A stretch of DNA of 13,611 nt from CALARM01 sp964431735 (lineage in GTDB: Bacteria > Vulcanimicrobiota > SpSt-956 > JAKJGF01). The translations under genes and the position numbers were made by a program. Shown here piece by piece: positions 7,172-13,611 of the stretch; within the stretch, counting starts at the first letter, position 1, and each line of letters starts with the position of its first letter. The DNA is taken from the NCBI GenBank assembly GCA_964431735.1, contig CAYSLJ010000185.1, positions 1 to 13,611 on the forward strand, in the 5' to 3' direction. The notes under the pieces were generated by a model. The model had not been told where the DNA came from. It saw only the letters and a program-made list of their open reading frames with translations, and made no database searches.

Positions 7172-8455
7172 TTATGGATCTGTTGACTTATAAGGTTCAA
7201 TTCTCTTCATTTCACCTGAAGAAGTCACATTTATTATATGGTCAAAATTATCTAAACCACTGAGAGGATCAATATTCGCTACATTTAATCCGGCAAATAT
7301 GTGTCTATCAAAAAGGACTGAATATACATATTCATTGTCTTTATTACCTGTTTTTGGGTTCATCCTCTGTGTGTAGGCAGATATTAATATTTTCTTTATG
7401 TCAGTGCTTATATTGAATAAATTACCTGCAAAGAAAAAGGCAAGTCCGCAGACACATTTTACGTAATCATCATTCAGTTCTTTTTTTGTTTTATCTTTTA
7501 TTGACATCCTGGCTCCTGAAAGAGCCGATACTTTTTTCCGGGGCATATCTTCTATTTCAGGCAAATCTAAATCTACAAGCAAATAACCTTTATTAATATC
7601 ATATTCATAATCAATTGAAAATTCCAGAGGTAATGTGATAGATTTCAGCAACCATTCAACAGATTTATTTATATAATCTTCCGGGGAAATTCTTTTTTCC
7701 ATAAGGTCTTTCTTCAGTTTTTCCTTTTCTTCTCTTTTCCTCATCTCTTCAGATCTTCGGGTTTCTTTTTCACTGGCTTCAAAATCATCTTTATCTTTCT
7801 GCCATTTTTCCAGTAATTTTTGATATTCTGTTGCCATATGGCTTTCTACATATTCATGCCTCTTTTCATCATTTGTCCAGAACAACAGGCTCGATACTTC
7901 TTTTTTTGCCTTTTCTTCAAGTATAGCACGACATTCTTCCATAGTTGGCTCAGGAACAGGGTAAGGTTTTATTTCACATTCGGCTGTCTGAAATGTTTCT
8001 GGATTTTCCTGTGTCATTATTTGAGGAGTATATTTAAATATATTTATAAATTTTAAATTTTCTTCTTCTATTTCTTCTTTCTTTTTATTACAGAGTTCTT
8101 CCGATAGTTCTTTGAATATATCGGTTTTTTTTATTTTTTTCACGAGACCTTCCTCTGTAATTTCATGTCCTTTTTCATCATAGATAAATAATTTACCTGT
8201 ATCATCCATATCAAGGGAAATATTCATGTCTATATCATTACTTTTAATCCTTTTACTCTTCGATTTTCTGCCAGGTGCACCAAGTATCTGCCTCCTGTCA
8301 GACAATCCCGTTCCCGGTATACCTGTATTTAAAAACACTCCCTTTGATCCCACATTAATGGAAGCACCTTTCACACCTGCCGTAAAGCTTAAACCTGACG
8401 GAGAAATATTTAAAGACAGACCTTTGGCAATTGTTATCCTTTTTTGAAATCTCAT
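7172..8455 (-). CDS. DUF4236 domain-containing protein, 427 aa
   Basis: The first about 55 residues match DUF4236: MRFQKRITIAKGLSLNISPS, then GVKGASINVGSKGV and GIPGTGLS, a glycine-rich repeated-strand pattern. I start at 8455, where that domain normally begins and where AGAGAGG lies 10 nt upstream; an in-frame ATG at 8479 lacks a ribosome site. A charged, probably helical Lys/Glu-rich region follows (about 172-257). The C-terminal part (about 265-427) is globular, with strands around YEYDINKGYLLVDLDLPEIE and a final VLFDRHIFAGLNVANIDPLSGL block. Proteins of similar layout are known but have no assigned function. There is no signal peptide or membrane helix. A perfect -10 box (TATAAT, minus strand 8534-8529) lies upstream with only a poor -35. 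The gene diverges from the TPR gene at 8671. Confidence 0.8.
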   Translation of the reverse strand: MRFQKRITIAKGLSLNISPSGLSFTAGVKGASINVGSKGVFLNTGIPGTGLSDRRQILGAPGRKSKSKRIKSNDIDMNISLDMDDTGKLFIYDEKGHEITEEGLVKKIKKTDIFKELSEELCNKKKEEIEEENLKFINIFKYTPQIMTQENPETFQTAECEIKPYPVPEPTMEECRAILEEKAKKEVSSLLFWTNDEKRHEYVESHMATEYQKLLEKWQKDKDDFEASEKETRRSEEMRKREEKEKLKKDLMEKRISPEDYINKSVEWLLKSITLPLEFSIDYEYDINKGYLLVDLDLPEIEDMPRKKVSALSGARMSIKDKTKKELNDDYVKCVCGLAFFFAGNLFNISTDIKKILISAYTQRMNPKTGNKDNEYVYSVLFDRHIFAGLNVANIDPLSGLDNFDHIINVTSSGEMKRIEPYKSTDP

Positions 8456-8504
8456 TTTATAAAAACCTCTCTTTTCCATTATTTACATATAACCAGGAAG
8501 AAGC

Positions 8505-8518
8505 GTAACTGGTGACGA
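8505..8518. repeat. Two degenerate heptamer units
   Basis: GTAACTG GTGACGA, related to the (A/G)TNACGC family. They lie in the leader between the putative promoter and start of the DUF4236 gene. Confidence 0.35.
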
Positions 8519-8594
8519 AAAAACAGATTATTATATAAATTCTTTATCTACCTCTTTCTTTCCTCTATAAAAAAACACTATCATAATACACAAT

Positions 8595-8635
8595 TATAAG
8601 AAATCTTATAGTTTTCTCTGCCTTATTATGATAAT
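8595..8635 (+). promoter_or_regulatory. Putative promoter/operator of the TPR operon
   Basis: TATAAGA AA TCTTATA (8595-8610) is a palindrome with 7-bp arms. GATAAT at 8630-8635 is a likely -10 box, five of six matching, which puts the transcription start near 8642 and leaves about 29 nt of leader. No good -35 box is present; the palindrome covers that position, so a regulator may bind there. The site is midway between divergent genes. Confidence 0.35.
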
Positions 8636-8670
8636 ATATATATTGAAATTAAATATATCGGAGAAAACGT

Positions 8671-10512
8671 ATGGATAAAAAAAAGCAGGCAAGTGAATTT
8701 CAGAGCAATCTGGGAGTATTTTATACGAAAGAAGGCCTCTATGATCTTGCCAGAGAAGCCTTTCAAAAAGCTATTAAATATGACAGCAGATCTGCCAGTT
8801 CCCTTTCCAACATGGGATATATTTACATGCTGGAAGAAAATTACGAAAAAGCACTGCAATATTTTCATAAAGCACTGGAACTGAACCCCGGTCTTGCAGA
8901 AACATACTGTAATATCGGCATAGCCTATGGAAGAACAGGAGAGCTTGAGAGAGCATTCGAACATTTCAAAAAAGCACTGGAAGAAGATCCTTCACTGGTG
9001 GAAGCCTATATAAATATAGGCCATTTATACGGAAAAATTAATAAATACAAAGAAATGAAAGATGAGTGCGAAAAAGCTATAAAAATAAATCCAGAATCCA
9101 TAGAAGGTTATATTAATTTCTCTTACTGCTGCGGCAAACTCGGTCTTTTCAGGGAAGGCATAGAAAAACTGAATAAAGGAATATCCATAGATTCCGAACA
9201 CAGTGCTGCCTTTTCCAATCTCGGTGTATTGTACGGGGAAATAAACGATTACGACATGGCTATAAAAGCATTGAACCAGGCTATTTCTATCAACCCTTCA
9301 TCTCCCGTATCTTACTCCAATCTGGGAGTCATTTATTATAAACAGGGTAAATACGAAGAGTCGGAAAAAAGCTTCAAGAAAGCCATTGAAATAGATAAAA
9401 ATTTTGAACAGGCGAAAGCCAATCTTTCAGAATTTTATAATGATCTGGAAAAAACAGGTCATAAAAAAGGAGCTGTTACAAAAGAATTTGTTGGACCGGA
9501 TAAAATAACATCAGGGAAAAATGGTAGAAAAGAAGTCAGTCAAAGCGCGGGGGGGAAAACAGACACAGAATTACTGAAGCTTGAAGAATATATGAAATCG
9601 AACAGGGACGATCCGGAAGGCTATATCAACATGGGCGATTATTATATAAAACGTAACGACTACGACGAAGGAGTAAAATGGTATCAAAAATTATTAACTA
9701 TCGATCCCTATCATATAAAAGGTCACTTTAAACTGGCTATGACTTATAAAAACAAAGGACTTAATCTTCTCGCAGAAAGTGAATTTAAAAAAGTAATAAA
9801 AATCAGTCCTAGACATTTCCAGGCTACTCTGCAGGTGGGAATATTACTGATGGAAAAAGGAAAAACAGAAGAAGCACTCAGGGAGTTTTTAAAAGCAGTA
9901 AAGCTGAAAGAATACGAGCCTTCAGCTCATCTTTATGCAGGTCTTGCGTGGAAAGGCATGAAAAAATATGATGAGGCATTAAAAGCTTTTAACAACTGTC
10001 TCCTCTATGATCCTTTAAATGTAGAGGCATATTATAATTCAGGTTTTATTTATTATGAAAGAAAAGATTATATTAAAGCAGAGGAAAATCTGAAAATTGC
10101 CGTAAATAAAAATCCTTCTCATGGAGACAGCCATTTATATCTGGGAAATACTTATTATAAAAAAGACATGTTTTTCCAGGCTCTCGACAGATATAAAAGT
10201 GCCATAAAGCTCAAACCGGACTGTGCAATTGCCTATTCAAATATGGGGGCAGTTTTCAATAATCTTGAAATGCCTGAAGAAGCGGAAAATTGTTATCTGA
10301 AAGCACTGGAAATAGATCCTTCCCTTTCGGAAGCCCACTTAAATCTCGGTATTCTTTATCAGAAGGAAGGAAAATACGACAGAGCCATAAAAGAAATGAA
10401 CATGTATATTGCTTCCTCCGGCGGACAGGATGTTGAAGAAGTAAAGAAAAAAATAAAAAACATGCAGAAACATCCGTCAATGAATTCTCAGAATTATGAC
10501 AGAAAGATATAA
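8671..10512 (+). CDS. Tetratricopeptide repeat protein, 15 TPRs in two blocks
   Basis: A 613-aa cytoplasmic protein built almost wholly of 34-residue TPR units, with no signal peptide or membrane helix. Block one is residues 7-244, exactly seven units; block two is residues 314-585, exactly eight units. They are joined by a 69-residue charged, low-complexity linker (245-313) and followed by a Lys-rich tail. TPR superhelices bind proteins or peptides; no catalytic domain is present. GGAG lies 7 nt before the ATG. It heads a plus-strand series and is followed 15 bp later by the B12-radical SAM gene, so a scaffold role for that enzyme or its target is plausible but inferred. The linker contains a run of seven G (9549-9555, encoding AGG), unusual in this AT-rich sequence. 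Confidence 0.9.
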   Translation: MDKKKQASEFQSNLGVFYTKEGLYDLAREAFQKAIKYDSRSASSLSNMGYIYMLEENYEKALQYFHKALELNPGLAETYCNIGIAYGRTGELERAFEHFKKALEEDPSLVEAYINIGHLYGKINKYKEMKDECEKAIKINPESIEGYINFSYCCGKLGLFREGIEKLNKGISIDSEHSAAFSNLGVLYGEINDYDMAIKALNQAISINPSSPVSYSNLGVIYYKQGKYEESEKSFKKAIEIDKNFEQAKANLSEFYNDLEKTGHKKGAVTKEFVGPDKITSGKNGRKEVSQSAGGKTDTELLKLEEYMKSNRDDPEGYINMGDYYIKRNDYDEGVKWYQKLLTIDPYHIKGHFKLAMTYKNKGLNLLAESEFKKVIKISPRHFQATLQVGILLMEKGKTEEALREFLKAVKLKEYEPSAHLYAGLAWKGMKKYDEALKAFNNCLLYDPLNVEAYYNSGFIYYERKDYIKAEENLKIAVNKNPSHGDSHLYLGNTYYKKDMFFQALDRYKSAIKLKPDCAIAYSNMGAVFNNLEMPEEAENCYLKALEIDPSLSEAHLNLGILYQKEGKYDRAIKEMNMYIASSGGQDVEEVKKKIKNMQKHPSMNSQNYDRKI

Positions 10513-10527
10513 AGGGAGTGAAAAATC

Positions 10528-11829
10528 ATAAAAGCAGGTTTCATACAGGCTTTAGATCCGGCAAAATCAGATATATTCGATTATGAATATCCTCCCCTGG
10601 GAATTCTCTATATTTCCGGATATTTAAAAACATATCTGGATTTCAAAAACATATTTCTGGCAGATACAGTTCAGTCTCTCATAGAACAAAAACCAGACAT
10701 AGCCGGTATTTCATCAAACAGTTTTAATTTTAAAGAAGCCATCACCATATCGGAAGAAATAAAAAAACATCTCTCCATACCTGTAATAATAGGAGGCCCT
10801 CATATAAGCATATTGCCTTACTCCCTTCCTGGCACAGCAGATATAGGTGTTACGGGAGAAGGAGAGGAAACAATGAAAGAACTGCTGGAAATTTATATGA
10901 GAGACGGAGTATTTCATCCTGAAAATCTCTCCTCTGTAAAAGGTATAGTCTACAGAGAAGGAGATATAAAGAAAATAACTCCTGCCAGAGAAGCAATAAA
11001 ACCTCTTGACAGAATTCCTGTCCCTGACAGAAATCTTTCATGTGAAACAGACTGGACACAATGTATCATCACTTCCAGGGGATGTGCCTATAAATGTAAA
11101 TTTTGTTCCCTTTCTTCCTGTGTTCAGACATTCAGAAGTTTCACAGTAAAACACATAAAAGAAGAACTATCTGAAATAATAAACCGTATAGACCATTACC
11201 CTCATGTAAGAATCCTTGATGATGTATTCGCATTGAATATAAAAAAGCTGGAAAAAATAAAAAATTTTATTCTGGAACATTCTTTTCAGAAAAAAGTCAC
11301 CTTTGATTGTTCCGTAAGAGCAGATCTGTTCAATGAAGAAGTGTGCAGAATATTAAAAGAAATGAATGTAACAAGAATTCTTCTGGGAGCGGAATCAGGG
11401 TCAGACAGAATATTGAAATATTACAGAAAAGGTCAGACAGTAGAAGATAATCAGAGAGTGCTGGATCTGTGTCATGATTATGGTATAGAGGTTACTGCAT
11501 CATTTATAATAGGAGCGCCTCCGGAGACAGAAGACGATATCAAAGAAACCTATAATTTCATACGGAAAAACAGGAGTAAATTCTGGAATGTTCATGTTCA
11601 TCCTCTCGATCCGCTGCCGGGAACGGATATATGGAATTATGCAAAAAAAAGAAGTCTTGTAACTGATTATGATGAAGAAATAAAAAGTGTTAATTTAAGT
11701 GAACATTTAAGTGATGAACTGTTCAGGGAATATTTAAAATCTTTTCTTGAATTAATATGTTTCGATGTAGAAAAACATTTTACTGTTGCACAGAAACTTA
11801 TGGAAGATTTTTACGGTTGTGACGCGTGA
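10528..11829 (+). CDS. B12-binding domain radical SAM protein; non-ATG start or A-tract frameshift
   Basis: An open frame continues upstream of the first canonical start (TTG 10813) to the TGA at 10519-10521. It encodes a recognisable cobalamin-binding N-terminus: KAGFIQALDP, YPPLGILYISGYL, then VIIGGPH and VTGEGEETM. From ATA at 10528 the protein is 433 aa. The radical SAM core carries C-A-Y-K-C-K-F-C (Cys186, 190, 193), the CxxxCxxC site for a 4Fe-4S cluster, then GAESGSDRILKYYRKGQT and IIGAPPET blocks. GGGAG lies 9 nt before ATA and 6 nt before ATC (10525), good spacing for a start there. Alternatively, removing one A from the A5 run at 10521-10525 would join GTG 10518 to the frame, giving MKIIKAGF. 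B12-radical SAM enzymes perform methylations and rearrangements on unactivated carbons; the substrate here is unknown. TPR genes lie on both sides. The stop lies in a heptamer repeat. Confidence 0.8.
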   Translation: MKAGFIQALDPAKSDIFDYEYPPLGILYISGYLKTYLDFKNIFLADTVQSLIEQKPDIAGISSNSFNFKEAITISEEIKKHLSIPVIIGGPHISILPYSLPGTADIGVTGEGEETMKELLEIYMRDGVFHPENLSSVKGIVYREGDIKKITPAREAIKPLDRIPVPDRNLSCETDWTQCIITSRGCAYKCKFCSLSSCVQTFRSFTVKHIKEELSEIINRIDHYPHVRILDDVFALNIKKLEKIKNFILEHSFQKKVTFDCSVRADLFNEEVCRILKEMNVTRILLGAESGSDRILKYYRKGQTVEDNQRVLDLCHDYGIEVTASFIIGAPPETEDDIKETYNFIRKNRSKFWNVHVHPLDPLPGTDIWNYAKKRSLVTDYDEEIKSVNLSEHLSDELFREYLKSFLELICFDVEKHFTVAQKLMEDFYGCDA

Positions 11830-11832
11830 CAG
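11819..11832. repeat. Two heptamer units overlapping a stop codon
   Basis: GTGACGC GTGACAG. The second unit contains the TGA (11827-11829) that ends the radical SAM gene, so the last residues (CDA) are repeat-encoded. The unit runs directly into the AGGAGGT ribosome site at 11831. Confidence 0.6.
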
Positions 11833-11878
11833 GAGGTATTTGACTGATTTTTTTATTCAGAACATATGGATAATATAA
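11831..11878 (+). promoter_or_regulatory. Strong ribosome site with overlapping 12-codon frame
   Basis: AGGAGGT (11831-11837) lies 28 nt before the ATG of the second TPR gene, too far for a direct role. A TTG at 11840 opens a 12-codon frame ending in TAA at 11876-11878, overlapping the gene start by about 13 nt, but it is only 2 nt from the site. Either translational coupling through this leader or a displaced, decayed start region could explain it. Confidence 0.25.
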
Positions 11879-12624
11879 AACAATTTCTTGAAGACGGACA
11901 ATTTGAAGAAGCAGAAGTAATTCTCCGGGAATATACTGATAAAAATCCTTATGACGGACAGGCTCTTTATTATCTGGCTTACTGTCTTTTCAGCCGGAAT
12001 AAATTCGACGAATCTGCCAGATATTTCATGATGCTCGAAGAACTGATACCGGATGAACCGGAAGTTCATTTTATGACAGGCAGATGCTTTTTTAACATGA
12101 ATAATTACAGAGAAGCAATCAAATATTTCAGGAAAGCCATAGATAAAGGCCTATCAGGTAATAATCTCCTCAAAGCCGGACATTTACTCGCCCTTGCTTA
12201 CTGTGGCAGTAAACGCTTCAACTCTGCAGAAAAAATAGTAAGACATGTCATATCCAGATTTCCTGATTATTATCCCTGCCATGATCTTCTGGGAAGGATA
12301 TTAATATCCCGTATGGATTATAAAAGGGCAAGAGAGACATATAATAAAATACTGGAACTGAAATCAGGCCCGCCGGAAGATGCTTTATTTCATATTGCTT
12401 TTACATATATAATAGAAAATAAAATACATATTGCCATAAATAAACTGGAGGAAATCTTAAATGAATGGAAGGATCATTTAAAAACACATTATACCCTGGC
12501 TGCTCTTTATTTCCATTCCGACAACATAGAAAAAGCAGCGCAACACTGGCGTAAATGTGTGGAACTTGATCCGAATAACCTTGGCAGAAAGGCCCTTGTT
12601 AATATTATGCTCAGTAAAAAGTGA
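11866..12624 (+). CDS. Tetratricopeptide repeat protein, about 7 TPRs
   Basis: A 252-aa soluble protein of helical repeats: units begin near residues 1, 30, 64, 99, 135, 169 and 204, with typical A-helix (ALYYLAYCLF, HFMTGRCFF, THYTLAALYF) and B-helix (EAIKYFRKAI, KAAQHWRKCVELDP) signatures. Some units are 35-36 residues long, so the array is less regular than in the large TPR protein. It has no signal peptide or catalytic domain. An in-frame TGA at 11845 limits how far upstream the start can lie; ATG 11866 has no ribosome site next to it. It starts 36 bp after the radical SAM gene, with the large TPR gene beyond, and so probably belongs to the same transcript. Its stop TGA is inside the first unit of a heptamer array. 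Confidence 0.85.
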   Translation: MDNIKQFLEDGQFEEAEVILREYTDKNPYDGQALYYLAYCLFSRNKFDESARYFMMLEELIPDEPEVHFMTGRCFFNMNNYREAIKYFRKAIDKGLSGNNLLKAGHLLALAYCGSKRFNSAEKIVRHVISRFPDYYPCHDLLGRILISRMDYKRARETYNKILELKSGPPEDALFHIAFTYIIENKIHIAINKLEEILNEWKDHLKTHYTLAALYFHSDNIEKAAQHWRKCVELDPNNLGRKALVNIMLSKK

Positions 12625-12675
12625 AAAGTGAATGGTGAAAAGTGAAGAGTGAAGGGTGAAGGGTAAACGGTAGGG
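12620..12675. repeat. Tandem heptamer array (A/G)GTGAA(N), eight units
   Basis: AGTGAAA, AGTGAAT, GGTGAAA, AGTGAAG, AGTGAAG, GGTGAAG, then the degenerate GGTAAAC and GGTAGGG. The period is 7 bp throughout. The first unit holds the stop codon of the second TPR gene (12622-12624). This is a different family from the ATCACGC/GTTACGC units downstream. Confidence 0.8.
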
Positions 12676-12693
12676 GCGTTTAAATAAACGCCC
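12674..12693. repeat. GTAGGGGCG-type hairpin after the TPR gene
   Basis: GGGCGTTTA AA TAAACGCCC forms a 9-bp stem with a 2-nt loop, preceded by GTAG as in the hairpin at 13531. No T-run follows on either strand, so it is a repeat hairpin that might slow or end transcription or protect the 3' end of the message. The call as terminator is weak. Confidence 0.5.
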
Positions 12694-12699
12694 TCATCC

Positions 12700-12755
12700 A
12701 TCACGTATCACGCATCACGCATCACGAACCACCCGTGACGCGTTACGCGTCACGC
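12700..12755. repeat. Tandem heptamer array (A/G)TNACGC, eight units
   Basis: Exactly 56 bp: ATCACGT, ATCACGC, ATCACGC, ATCACGA, ACCACCC, GTGACGC, GTTACGC, GTCACGC. It is the longest array of this family in the window and lacks the flanking inverted arms of the 105-bp elements. It ends 6 bp before the ribosome site of the TatD gene. Confidence 0.85.
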
Positions 12756-12775
12756 TCTATTAAGGAGGCACATAA

Positions 12776-13534
12776 ATGATAGAAACCCATGCCCATCTGG
12801 ATTCAGACAGATATGATGAAGACAGAGATTTCATAATAAAAGAAGCTTTTAATAACGGAATTACCCGTATAATAAATATAAGTTCTGACGTTTCTTCACT
12901 TGACAGGGTAAGAGTTCTGGGAGAAACATATGAAAAAATTTTTATATCAGTCGGGATACAACCCCATTCTGCCGGCGAGATGAACAGTGATATATTCGAG
13001 TTAATAAAATCTATGGTAAAAGGGAAAAAAGTTGTAGCCATAGGAGAAACAGGCCTGGATTATCATTATAATTTTTCTCTTCCTGAGATTCAAAGACACG
13101 TATTCAGAGAACAGATAAAACTGGCAATAAAGGAAAATCTTCCTCTCATAATACACACAAGGGAAGCATTTGATGATACACTTACCATATTAAAAAAAGA
13201 AAAAGCATCAATGGGAGTAATACACTGTTTTACAGAGGATTTACATTCGGGGAAAACATTTATTGATATGGGATTTTATATCGGTATAGGAGGGGCGGTT
13301 ACATTTAAAAATACCGGGTTGCTCCACGAGGCAGTTAAAGAAATCCCTCTGAAAAAAATAATACTGGAAACAGATTGTCCTTATATGACACCTGCACCAC
13401 ACAGAGGTAAAAGAAACGAACCGTCGTATCTGAAATTTATTGTAGATAAAATAGCAGATCTGAAGAAAATCACACCTGAAGAAGTTAAAAAAGTAACGAC
13501 AGAAAATGCTATAAAATTATTCCGTCTGCCGTAG
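12776..13534 (+). CDS. TatD family metal-dependent hydrolase (DNase)
   Basis: A 252-aa cytoplasmic amidohydrolase-superfamily protein of normal TatD length. TatD proteins are metal-dependent nucleases with 3'-5' exonuclease or deoxyribonuclease activity, linked to DNA repair and quality control. Likely metal ligands are His5 and His7 (in ETHAHLD), Glu91 (GETGLDYHY), His127 (IIHTRE), His150 (GVIHCFTED) and Asp200 (LETDCPYMTPAPHRGKRNEP). All main signatures are intact. The usual GIHPH motif reads GIQPH, a tolerated change. AAGGAGG lies 7 nt before the ATG. The gap of 151 bp to the upstream TPR gene is filled with repeats, so it may or may not share that transcript. The stop TAG falls inside a GTAGGGGC hairpin. 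Confidence 0.92.
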   Translation: MIETHAHLDSDRYDEDRDFIIKEAFNNGITRIINISSDVSSLDRVRVLGETYEKIFISVGIQPHSAGEMNSDIFELIKSMVKGKKVVAIGETGLDYHYNFSLPEIQRHVFREQIKLAIKENLPLIIHTREAFDDTLTILKKEKASMGVIHCFTEDLHSGKTFIDMGFYIGIGGAVTFKNTGLLHEAVKEIPLKKIILETDCPYMTPAPHRGKRNEPSYLKFIVDKIADLKKITPEEVKKVTTENAIKLFRLP

Positions 13535-13551
13535 GGGCAGAACGCCCCTAC
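13531..13551. repeat. GTAGGGGC hairpin overlapping the TatD stop codon
   Basis: GTAGGGGC (13531-13538), loop AGAAC, GCCCCTAC (13544-13551): a perfect 8-bp stem. The TAG stop of TatD is positions 2-4 of the left arm. There is no T-tract after it. It shares GTAGGGGC with the hairpin at 12670. The window ends with the start of another heptamer (GTGACG, 13606-13611). Confidence 0.65.
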
Positions 13552-13611
13552 AGAGATACTAAGGAACTGTCTGAAAATAATTACATCATAGTTATAATTT
13601 ATATCGTGACG

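Noticed and set aside
8626..8964. Minus-strand frame opposite the start of the TPR gene
   Set aside because: It is a shadow of the TPR coding sequence, with Cys/Phe-rich unnatural composition and no ribosome site.
10813..11829. Radical SAM gene starting at TTG 10813 (338 aa)
   Set aside because: The frame upstream encodes a good B12-binding domain continuous with it, and no ribosome site precedes the TTG. The truncated start is a by-product of the missing canonical start codon.
12620..12755. CRISPR-like array
   Set aside because: Units are 7 bp with no spacers, and no cas genes are present.

Overview
The window looks like a chromosomal piece of an AT-rich, diderm (Gram-negative) bacterium. 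The outer-membrane call rests on a complete BamA-type Omp85 protein with a signal peptide, POTRA domains and a barrel ending in Phe. G+C is about one third by eye. The standard bacterial code fits: TGA and TAG are both used as stops. The dense short repeats between genes and the unfamiliar proteins suggest an uncultivated lineage, but I cannot name the phylum from sequence alone.

Layout: positions 1-680 are non-coding and repeat-rich, with two 105-bp inverted-repeat elements carrying a heptamer core. A small unknown gene follows (681-1184, +). It converges on bamA (1240-3387, -), and the two share a hairpin terminator. Next come a two-gene minus-strand unit (a secreted protein with two similar segments, then a membrane-anchored unknown) under a good sigma70-like promoter, and a two-gene minus-strand unit of an antibiotic-biosynthesis-monooxygenase-fold protein and an iron-containing alcohol dehydrogenase. 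Positions 6715-7171 hold two more inverted-repeat elements. A DUF4236 protein (minus) then diverges from a plus-strand run: a 15-repeat TPR protein, a B12-binding radical SAM protein, a second TPR protein and a TatD-family hydrolase.

The most notable points are as follows. The radical SAM gene has no usable ATG, GTG or TTG at its true N-terminus. It either starts at ATA/ATC or carries a one-base A-tract insertion, and automated callers would truncate it by 95 residues. Two families of 7-bp tandem repeats, (A/G)T(C/T/G/A)ACGC and (A/G)GTGAA(N), plus GTAGGGGC hairpins, fill the gaps. They supply the stop codons of the last three genes in a row. Some strong Shine-Dalgarno sites lie upstream of tiny out-of-frame ORFs instead of next to the gene start.

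How the genes work together: BamA inserts outer-membrane proteins. The monooxygenase-fold protein and the dehydrogenase are probably co-translated and act in one small-molecule pathway. The TPR / radical SAM / TPR cluster suggests a modification enzyme made together with protein-binding scaffolds, but its substrate is unknown. I see no tRNA, rRNA, CRISPR array or transposase gene.
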